A model generated the notes under the pieces. It saw nothing but the letters and a program-made list of their open reading frames with translations. It made no database searches and was not told where the DNA came from. From Cycas panzhihuaensis (Eukaryota > Cycadophyta), in assembly GCA_023213395.1 (NCBI GenBank), contig CM041465.1, forward strand, positions 185,077,741-185,141,740: 64,000 nucleotides of DNA. The letters are read 5' to 3'. Numbering within the stretch: the stretch's first letter is position 1; every line of letters begins with the position of its first letter. A program made the translations under genes and the position numbers. Positions 55,691-64,000 of this stretch are shown here, in pieces.

Positions 55691-57000
55691 TTAATTGGCT
55701 AATAGTATTGATTTATTAGCCATGTGAACAACTACTTAAATATTTGATATAGATTGTGATTATACATCATATATGGAGTTGCTCCTATGTCCATGATCAA
55801 TTGTTTATCGATTGAAGTAACACTATTTATAATTCTAATAGGACTTAACATTGCTGAAGGGAAGTCATAAGTGATATATCCATATCGAGCTTCAAAGTAT
55901 CTATGTGATTAGTCAACGACATTTGATATTAAAGATCCCTCAATTCTTTGAAAGTATGCTTATACAAAACCTACACCACTCAAGGATTCTTCATAAGTTT
56001 CTTCAACATTGTAAGCTCCATATTTTGGTTAGAACTTGGGTAACTTATAAGTGGTGATTCTATAGTCTTTTGCAAAGTGTCCTTTACGCTTGTACCAATT
56101 ATATATAATAGTTTGATTACTAGTCCTTGAAGGGGTACTGGTTTGATTTGACTGTCTTATTTTTTATTGAGATGGCCCTTGGCCTTGAGACTATTGAGGC
56201 TGTGACTAAGGCTTTAGTTGATCTTGTGGATGATCTTCCATATTTCTTCCTCTTTCTCTTACTTAGTTGTTTCCTTTGCCACGAGAGGGACCTTGATTTT
56301 TTATGTAACAAGCTTCTTCTTCCATCTCAAAGGCTGCATTTAGAATATATTTAGAGGTTGTATAGTTGGTATCAAAGGTCTTGTCAAATTCTATGAATTT
56401 CTCGACAAGCGCTTCGAAGTTGAGTGTCTTCAATATTCTACTAGATTAAAGACTTTTAAGTAAGTTTTTATAATTAGGGATATATAGACATGATTAGATT
56501 AAGAATACCCAAGTGATGCACTGGGTCTTAAAATCTTTGTCAATTGCCTATTTTATTGGTTAAAAGAGATTTATTATCTCATGAGCTCATTCCTTCTACA
56601 TTTTTAATTTGCTTATTTTAGAACAAGATAAACAAATTCTAAGTCTGACTTAGTATTAAAGTTCTTCTTAAGAATTTCAAGGACCTTTCAAGCTACATAA
56701 TATTGCTCTTCATTAATCAAGTTATGTAAGGAGTGATTAATACCTAATAAAATTCTTGCATGTATATTTTCATCATTTATCTCCCATTTTAGTTTGGTTA
56801 CAATATTTGCAAGAGTTGTTGGAGCAGTTCTACTGGAAGTAGGTGTTGTAGCTATTGCAGGTATGATGGGTGCAGGCTACAAGTGGGATCTTCAAAGACC
56901 TTCATACTTTATAGTATTTTGAATTCTAGTATACCACAAATCCTAATTTTCTTTATCTTTCAATATGCAATTGATGTTTTTCTTAAATTAAGATGACATG
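55691..57000 (-). pseudogene. Copia gag and protease of element E
   Basis: DKQLIMDIGATPYMMYNHN near 55760-55800 is the protease active-site block (D-x-GAT; one residue changed). YNWYKRKGHFAKDYRI near 56060-56110 is the zinc knuckle (C-x-x-C-x-x-x-GH-x-x-x-x-C; Cys positions worn). Open frame 56120-56311 is the basic, Arg/Lys/Ser-rich gag C-terminus. Gag core sequence lies to the right, to about 57000, and is heavily degraded. Confidence 0.75.
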
Positions 57001-58938
57001 GTGATAATGAAGAAGTAGAAGTGATGATAAAAGTATGTGCCACAGACACATGTGACTAGTATACCTAGTAGAGTAAGAATGTAGAAATGAATGCTATGAT
57101 GAGAAGGTAAGTAATGATTAAGTATTTTCAACAACTATAAAGAATGAGTATAAGAAATGATATAAGAATGAGGTCTAATATAGAGCTAGAAAAGAGTGGT
57201 GACATGTCATGCCACTAAACTCTAACTTATTTATGAATATAGGTGAGGTTTTAATGCCTAAGGCTTCTAGTATATGATTAGGGCCTTCACCTGCAATACT
57301 TGCACCTAGTTTAGTAATAAAATCTAAGTCACTATGGAGCCCAGGTACTCCCAATCCTCACCTAGTTCACCAGTAAGCAGTTATATACCTCCTTCAAAGA
57401 GTCAAACAGTATGTGCATATCCCATAGTTATGATAGATATTGCACTGGGTTGATTTTAATCTTACATTAAGGTTTTAGTTGTCCCAGCTAGTTATCAAGA
57501 TAATCCCTAAAAGCAGCCCATAGGTATGGCTAACCTATCATTCCACCAGTATTCTAATTAAGATCAGACCTAGTATGAACCTCCCTTAGGGTCTAGACTT
57601 TGGCCAACTATGGTCTATTTCAACCAAGGTGAGTGTACGCACAAGTTAAGAACTAACGATATAAATTGAATGTAATGGGTTCATTTTAGAGAATATGAAA
57701 ATAAGTTTACATTTATGTTGCTAAAATGAATTGATAATGTGCTAATACTTACTTTTATACTTTTGTCTATCAATGTGCATGCACATGAATAAATATATAA
57801 ATATTCTAAGTATAGACACTAGATTTTGCTATGATCCAGGTGTTTTACTATTATAATGGGTTTTTTTTTTGCTTTTACTATTTGAAAAACTCCTCCTTTC
57901 TTTGTTAAGAAAATGGAAAAAATAAAAAAGCTTAAAATTTTACTTCTAAACTTAAATTTTGACTAAGAGAGAAAGTACTAGGAAAAGCGAGAGGAATCTG
58001 AATCTTCTATCAAAAACTTCTATATGGCCATGCAACTATATGAAATGGTCAAAACAGTTCGACTCGAAACTTCACTCTCCCAAATAATAGATCTCATTAT
58101 AGTGAGTTAAAAGGTCTTCTAGCAAAACTCTAAAAATGAGTAGAAATAATCTGAAACTTGTTGAAACTCCTATGAGACTTTCCTTGGCAGAAATCTGAAT
58201 TTTAAAGAAATCTTTTTCTCTAGTGCATCAAATCTAATAAAACTTAATTTGTTGGATTCTTTGAGGTTAGATCTTTGTTCGATTTCTTGAGGCTAGATCT
58301 ATTAAATCCCTCAAGAAATTTTGATATGCATTGAAAATTTTGAGAAAATTTCTCAAAAACGTAGTCAGATTAGGGCTAACTGAACTTCTACTTTTTGAAG
58401 CAGATTGAGGTAGAATTCAGAGATGGTGTAGAAGAAAAAAATGTTTGTCTTGCTTGGGCATCCCTCCTTGTAAAATTTTAACCAAAATAGATAACTTTTA
58501 ATTTTCACCTCTCGTGGAGCTAAACAACCTTTTTCTAAATAGTTTAGGATTATTTCTACTACCGACAAATAGCTAAAATTTTTCCCCACAACTTTACAAC
58601 ATAGATTTATAATTGATAATTGATTTATGATAAAAAATTAATAGAATCTCCTTTAGTAAAATTTAAGATTAGTTACAAAACTTGATAAAAAACTAATTTT
58701 TCTCGAGAGCCTAAAACTAGAAAACTTTCTTTCGACTAATAACTTTAATCCTCAATGTATCTACAAATAAATAGAGGATATTGAAATATGTTATAAATGA
58801 AATATAATATTTTCATGATAAAAAAACTCTTAAAATTTTGAAGATAGTGAGTACACTCTTAATACTTCACATTGAAGGTGAAGGAGAGGTAAAATGACTC
58901 TATGCAAGTGGAATAGAGTGAATAGATGTCCTTCTAGA
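57001..58938. other. Element E leader; no gene recognised
   Basis: AT-rich DNA between gag and the primer site. Almost 2 kb is long for a copia leader, so it may hold an extra insertion or lost gag sequence; I could not resolve it. Poly-T near 57862-57870. Confidence 0.45.
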
Positions 58939-58950
58939 TCTTATATCACA
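58939..58950 (-). promoter_or_regulatory. Primer binding site of element E (worn)
   Basis: The minus strand after the LTR reads TGTGATATAAGA, against TGTGGTATCAGA expected for the initiator-Met primer; differences are G-to-A and C-to-A. Confidence 0.65.
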
Positions 58951-59262
58951 TGAAAGAATGATAGATCTAGGGAATAAATCACTCACATATTCATAATAGT
59001 AATGGAGAATGAAAAAGAGATGAAACAAGCCATGAGAGGAAAGCTTGGAAGTGAGAATGAATAATGACTCCATCCTTGAGATTTCGTCTTTTATTATTGA
59101 GGGTGAGCATTAGGGTTAGGATTTTCCTAATTAATGATACGAACCCAAAATTATGTTTAAATGCACATAAAGTAAATTTTACTAAGAGACTAATGCTAAT
59201 AATATATCTTAAGGTCACTTAATTAATCTACATAAATAACCTTGATACATTAACCTCTTTCA
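58951..59262 (-). repeat. Element E 5' LTR
   Basis: TGAAAGAATGATAG to CCTCTTTCA, matching 52613-52923 over its full length (AAATCACTCACATA, TTATTATTGAGGGTGAGC, AACCTTGATACATTAACCTC shared). Confidence 0.9.
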
Positions 59263-59267
59263 CTTCT
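59263..59267. repeat. Target site duplication CTTCT of element E, right copy
   Basis: Partner of 52608-52612; the pol reading of element D continues to its right. Confidence 0.85.
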
Positions 59268-59299
59268 ATCATCAGTTAGGGTTTGCATCACCACATCCG

Positions 59300-60300
59300 A
59301 GTCTTCGATAGTCTTCTTTGCCTATAAGGTATAGAAGGACCCATTGCTAGAAGTACTTCTTCTCATAGTGGCTCCTCACTATTACTTGTCCTACTTAATC
59401 CTACTTCCTTAGGTGTTCCAACAATTGGCTCATCATCCTCTTTACTTGATAAATATGAAAATGGGAGAAGTAGGGGTAAAAAGGCTCCTCTAATGATCTT
59501 TCAGTGTGATATATTAATGACTCATCAAATTTTACATCCTAGATAACCATAATCTTCTTCCCCTATGGATCCCATAGTCCGTAGGCTTTATTCTCATTGT
59601 AATACCCCATGAATATGCACTTCAGACTCTTCTGATCTAGCATCTTGTGAGTATTACCTAGGATGTGGGCATATGCAATATACCCAAAGGTTTTTAAATG
59701 GATAATGATAGGCTTCAAACCAGTCTATTTCTCTTTGGAGATCATGCTTTGAACTACTTGAGTAGGTACCTAACTTAGAATCTACATAGCATATGCCATA
59801 GCCTCTGCCTAAAACATTGGTGGTAGGTTTTTAGCATGTACTATACATCTTGCCATCTCTATCATGGTATGGTTCTTTCGCTTAGTAACTCTATTCTATT
59901 ATGGGGTATATGAGACTATAAATTCCTACTTTATACCATGATTGTGATAGATTTGATTAAATGTATAGTTATCATACTCCTTGCCATTATCACTTCTTAA
60001 AGACTTAATCTTCTTGTCACATTCATTTTCTACCATCACTTTCTATTCATATAAGTGATTAAATAGACTTAACTTATTTTTGAGAAAGTAAACCCAAGAC
60101 TTCCTGCTATAATTATTTATAAATATAAGGGTATACTGAGCTCTCGATATAGAAGGGTTAGGGAGTAGTCATGTTATATCTAAATGTACAAGCTCCAACT
60201 TCTCCTTGGCTCTCTAGGCATTTTCCCAAGCAAAAGGGTAGCAGTGATACTTGCCATATATACACCCTTTACAAACACCATTTGGGAAAGAAACAAATGG
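59300..60300 (-). pseudogene. Copia integrase of element D
   Basis: Minus-strand reading: LVHLDIT (first catalytic Asp, near 60190), FINNYSRKSWVYFLKNK (near 60080-60130), KVMVENECDKKIKSLRSDNG then KEY (second Asp, near 59980-60040), SYTP and RVTKRKNHTMIEMARCIVHA (catalytic Glu region worn), and FGYIAYAHILGNTHKML, LKCIFMGYYNENKAYGLW and DVKFDESL (tail, 59520-59680). Complete and ordered, with several stops. Before it, GVCKGCIYGKYH near 60260-60285 is the C-terminal part of the zinc-binding HHCC region. Confidence 0.9.
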
Positions 60301-60679
60301 TAATCCTTCTATTATCTTTAACCTCTTCATAAATACAATGCTTCTATAGTTAATATATCCTAGGTAATTATACCAAAGTTTACTCATGTCATCATCACTG
60401 GCAATAAAGATATAAGACTTCTTTTGATAACAAAGTTCTACTTTAGATCCTTAATTAGGCATTTATCATTTCAAAGCTCCACCTTTATGCCTTGTTTATA
60501 GATTTCTTAGGCTAAAAGAAGGTTCAAATATATCTTGGGTACATAGTATACCATAGTAAATTTACCTCCTATAATAGATACTTCATTGATACTTTCCATC
60601 AGTAAGACGTGAGCATCTCCAAGGATAATTTCCATACCACTTTGATTTTTGTTCATCGTATCAAAGTTGTACTTCTGGG

Positions 60680-61592
60680 AGGAGATATGCTTTTACACTC
60701 CAGAGTCAAGCACCCAATAATCTCTCTAATTTGACTCAACTAATAAGGTTTATGCTCTGATACAGTAAGTAGCAACACTCTTCCCTTTATTATCTTGGTT
60801 AACTTTGTGCTTGTTACGTCTTTTCAACCAGTAGTTCTTCTCTTAGTGACTATATTTCTTATAGTAATTATATTTTCCATTGAACTTCTTCTTGTCTTTT
60901 GAACTTTCTCCTAACCTCTGTTTGATCTTCTCCTCCTTAGTAGCTTCCTTCCTCTCAGTTTTTATGGTTAAGGCTTTACTTGAATCATAACCGCTAAATA
61001 TTCTATTATGTTTAATCTTAGCATCCTCTACTAGAATTAGGTTTTTGAGCCCATTAAACATTTCTGCCTCCATCACCTCATCTCTACCATAAATGGTCTG
61101 AAAAGTAGCAAATGCAGTTGGTAGCTTTAATATGATTATCATGAATAACAATGCATCATCGATTGAATTCTGCTTTAGTTCTTCTAGCTTATTCTACAAG
61201 TCTATGATCTTGTTCAAGTAGAAGTTGATGTTACTTTTATCTTCCACATGTGAATTTAGCAACTCCAACATCAAAGCAAGATGTCTATTCATCTTTTTCT
61301 TCTTAAAGGTATCACACAATTTTGTCTATATTTCATTTGGTTTATCTATATTGTGAACTGAGGCTCTCTGGTCTGGTGTTAGTGATAGTTTCAAAAGTCC
61401 CATAGCCATGAATTTATTCTCTTCAAAATGAACATGCTCTTTATGGTCTAGTAGAATTACATCCACCTTAGTCTTAGTGATACCCCATAGTTGATTCACC
61501 ATTAAAATGAGCTCTATATTAGCCTTCCACTTGCTAAAATTATTACCATTGAAGATAACCTTGGGCATAAGGCACTCTATCTCAAGAAACAT
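60680..61592 (-). pseudogene. Copia gag and protease of element D
   Basis: Open frame 61326-61592 begins MFLEIECLMPKVIFNGNNFS then KWKANIELILMVNQLW, the standard copia gag opening (F-x-G-NF-x-x-W-x-x-x-M-x-x-x-L). Frame 60843-61151 gives AFATFQTIYGRDEVMEAEMF and a Lys/Glu-rich tail with NYYKKYSH, a worn zinc knuckle. YWVLDSGV then a stop and KHI at 60685-60720 is the protease active site (W-x-LDSGA-x-HI). The start is chosen at 61592 because homology begins there. Confidence 0.85.
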
Positions 61593-62524
61593 GCTTCAAT
61601 ATGTGATAAATGATACTAAAACTATTGTCTAATGGATAAAAATGCATCCCTTTGTCCTCCTTTAGTTCAAGGACACACTCTAGAGGGCACAATTACTGAC
61701 TATACATATGTTAAGCGAGTCACTGACTCTTTTTCCTCATAAATGACCAATAAATTCCCTTAAATAACCTTTAAAATGCCAAAAACAACCCTTAAGGATG
61801 CTTCAAATACTTCACATTATGAAATAATATAATGGTATAAAGGGCTCTTTTTATAATGTTTCATTGAAGAGAATATACTAAAAGTTATATTCCTAAAAAG
61901 TGTGACTTTTCACAAGTAGTGTGACTTAACTCACTTAACCCACGCAGGAAAAATGATTAAAATATTTATTAATATTTTTACTAAGTTTAAACTTTAGTAA
62001 AAATACATTAAAAAATGGCCTCTAAATGTCACACCACATGATATAAGAGGACATGACTTTCGTACTACTAACATGGGATGCACACTCCAAATAGACTAGT
62101 AGCTGGTTACTTAGGCATGTACTCTTTGTACAATTGATTCATGGCCTGATTATAGTCTAATAGCCCCTAAGAAGAGCCCAACCATGTGGAGAAATGCCTA
62201 GCTAGGGTAATCACACCTCCAACCAATGTAGATAGTGCCTAATCAATATGAATAGCACCCAGCCAACACAATAAGCACCTAACTAGCTCTTAATGGAGCC
62301 AAAATAGCATAAACACAACTTAACTAGCTCTCAAACATACCCATGCATATTTATAAGTACCCAACTAGCCTCAAGATGGATGTTCTAAGCTTAATTTATG
62401 CACATAAGTCTTCAATATTCTCACAAATATAGAAAAACCACAATAAAATAGCCTTCTATTACTATGAACTAAATCCAACACTTATATTTAGATAGAAAAC
62501 CACCAGTATAGGCTCTAATCACAT
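61593..62524. other. AT-rich region between D gag and the F LTR; no gene
   Basis: Should hold the leader and 5' LTR of D, but nothing here matches the 50570-50921 LTR. AGGCTCTAATCACA near 62509-62522 resembles a worn initiator-Met primer site (10 of 13 bases of TGGTATCAGAGCC on the minus strand). Its owner is unclear. Confidence 0.45.
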
Positions 62525-63035
62525 CCATCAGTGCGATGAAGAGGTTTGATAATAAGTAGTACCTAAAAATAGCCTTATTTTATTGACTTTTATAATATTT
62601 TGATGAGAAGTATAATGGATGGGACGTTTCTTCTCACTAACACTCTTTGAGATAGAAGAAAAATGATAATCGCAACTATGTCGTTCTCTTTAATAGGGTA
62701 AACAAATTAACCGAGAACTTCACAAGAATACCAGAGTGCTAAATGATCACCAAAATAGAGAGCACTATAGTACAATCTTTATAAAACGTTACATTAAGAT
62801 AACCATCATTTATAATTTATGACCCTTATATAGACAAAAGAAGGTATTTTACATGTAATCCTATTAGCAGCCTAAGTTGCCTTACGTTCTATTAGATGGT
62901 ATAGTGGCCTTACATACCATTGGCCAGCTTATCGGCACATGCATGGAATTCCATAATTAACCTTATCTTATAACCTGATGATAGCTCTCCATATACTAGT
63001 GGTTTATATAACTTAGTGGGATAAGTTATGTAACA
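62525..63035 (-). repeat. Gypsy element F 3' LTR (left edge approximate)
   Basis: On the minus strand it begins TGTTACATAACTTATCCC after the purine-rich AGAGGAGGGGACC (63036-63049) and carries a TATA box TCTATATAAGGG near 62822-62834. The left edge is set beside the primer-like site and is not confirmed by a partner LTR. Confidence 0.65.
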
Positions 63036-63049
63036 GGTCCCCTCCTCTA
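63036..63049 (-). promoter_or_regulatory. Polypurine tract of element F
   Basis: Minus strand TAGAGGAGGGGACC directly before the TGTTAC start of the LTR. Confidence 0.7.
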
Positions 63050-64000
63050 AGATGTCGAGTCTTCGAGGCATGTGAGATGTGGGTGCTTTTTGATAAAGTC
63101 ATCGGACTCCCAAGTTTCTTTATCAGAGTTGCAGCCTATCCACTGTATCAAATATTTTAAAATGGACTAATTCTGGAGACAGTGTTGTTTGATAGCCAGT
63201 ATATATTCTAGAGGTACAGATAAGGTTTACTCTTTATCCAGAATTAGAAGGGTTGTCTAGGGAATATGGGTTTTACTTAGACACTTCTGAAGATGGGAGA
63301 CATGAAAAGCATTATGGATGTTTGTGGTGGGAGGAAGGCCAAGAGTATATGCAACTTCACTAATACATTTAAGGACTTTCTAGGGGCCATAATATCGAGG
63401 GCTAAGTTTGTGGTTCTTATGATGGTGAAGGGATTGTTGCTTATAAGGTTGGAGACGAAGGAATACAAGATCACCAATTAAATGAGTGATCAGAGTAGTG
63501 GCACTCTACTAATCGTTTCATTTGATTATGGGCCATGGATAGGTTTTGTTTAAGGGTGTGGAGAATTTGGTCCATATGCTACAGTTTTTATTGCATTACT
63601 GTCATGTAGAGGTTGGTAGCTAAGGTATGGTAGGATAGCAGGGGATACCTATAGAGAGCCAAAAATGAGGACATTCTAATGGCTGGATGGTGTGAGGAGT
63701 TATACCAATACTCAGCTAAGGCTAGCCATGATGTCCATTAAGACTAGTAGTCAGATGTAAAGTAATGTAATTAGGTCTCTAGAGTTTTATTAAGGACCTT
63801 AAATTAGCCATAAGTCTATGGATGGTATACCAAACTCATGTTGAATGATGTTCCTGATGCGCAGAATAGCTCCTGCCAGAAGGAGTTAGTGAATTTAGGG
63901 TCATGATCACAGATGATAGTGGATAGAAAATCATATAAATAAAATATTATCTAGATATAAATGTCAGTGATACATGGAGCTTTATAGGTTGTGTGGATAC
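63050..64000 (-). pseudogene. Gypsy integrase C-terminus with chromodomain-like tail (element F)
   Basis: Minus strand from the window edge: near 63400-63480, GDLVFLRLQPYKQQS (GD-V-x-L-x-LQPY), then KLSPRYYGP (KL-x-x-RY-GPY), VAYTLGLPPTTNIHNAFHVS and HLQKCL (the INT GPY/F module, VAY-L-LP--IH-VFHVS-LK). After a linker, VPLEYILAIKQHCLQN, KYLIQWIGCNSDKETWE and DDFIKKHPHLTCLEDSTS (63060-63200) match the chromodomain-like end of plant chromoviruses (L-QW-x-x-x-x-x-E-x-TWE...FP-F-LED). Worn by stops. The integrase core lies partly beyond the window. Confidence 0.88.

Larger units (their letters stand above)
52613..59262 (-). mobile_element. Element E: copia retrotransposon nested in D
   Basis: LTRs 52613-52923 and 58951-59262, about 311 bp each, with inverted ends TGAAAGA/TCTTTCA. 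A 5-bp duplication CTTCT flanks it. Primer site and polypurine tract are in place. Minus strand encodes gag, protease, RT and RNase H; the integrase core is missing. It splits the pol gene of element D. Confidence 0.9.
50570..61592 (-). mobile_element. Element D: copia retrotransposon, interrupted by E
   Basis: 3' LTR at 50570-50921, then, read on the minus strand from the far end: gag (61592 to about 60800), protease (60690), integrase (60300-59450), RT start, [element E], RT core (52231-51851), RNase H (51650-51090), polypurine tract. All copia domains are present in order, but with stops. The 5' LTR was not found; the right edge given is the gag start. D inserted in the 313-bp array. Confidence 0.82.

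Noticed and set aside
63293-63481. Plus-strand 62-codon frame
   Set aside because: It is the antisense of the well-supported gypsy integrase C-terminus.

Overview
This window reads as intergenic, heterochromatin-like DNA of a land plant, most probably a flowering plant; I cannot name the species. The evidence is Ty3/gypsy elements of the Tat kind (very long LTRs, an extra RNase H, a plant mobile domain gene), a chromodomain-type gypsy integrase tail, Ty1/copia elements primed by initiator-Met tRNA, and a fragment closely matching the START domain of plant HD-ZIP III proteins. I see no intact host gene, rRNA, tRNA, CRISPR array or bacterial feature. Almost every coding remnant carries many in-frame stops, mostly explicable as C-to-T or G-to-A changes, as expected for old methylated transposons.

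Layout. 1-492 is a compound microsatellite. 1466-1850 holds a minus-strand copia PBS and LTR fragment. 2750-4672 is a decayed plus-strand gypsy (G: gag, protease, first half of RT). G is split by element A (4678-18595, minus strand), a complete Tat-type gypsy with 2.5-kb LTRs and a 5-bp target duplication GTCCT; the RT of G resumes at 18601. A keeps gag, protease, the beginning of RT and the last part of integrase, then an antisense (plus-strand) plant mobile domain gene with its own TATA box and intron, then an RNase H domain next to its 3' LTR.

18886-20440, 37661-37968 and 48659-50569 are pieces of one tandem array with a unit of about 313 bp, separated by later DNA. The first gap (20441-37660) holds a small copia remnant (I), a stretch with host-gene-like pieces (HD-ZIP III fragment at 23400-23525), and a tandem gypsy array B (LTR, internal, LTR, truncated internal) related to A but reduced to gag and protease. 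The second gap (37969-48658) is a copia array C with three LTRs and two internal regions, both lacking the same RT-RNase H block, framed by one 5-bp target duplication.

Copia element D starts at 50570 inside the array and runs to at least 61592 (minus). It is interrupted by copia element E (52613-59262, target duplication CTTCT), which has lost its integrase core. The right end (62525-64000) is the 3' LTR and integrase/chromodomain-like end of another minus-strand gypsy (F), cut by the window edge.

Relative order: the G remnant and the 313-bp array are old hosts; A inserted in G, E in D, and B/I, C and D in or next to the array. A, B, C, E and I all lack essential pol parts, so where the family amplified after the loss, as the shared deletion in C suggests, the enzymes must have come from other copies.
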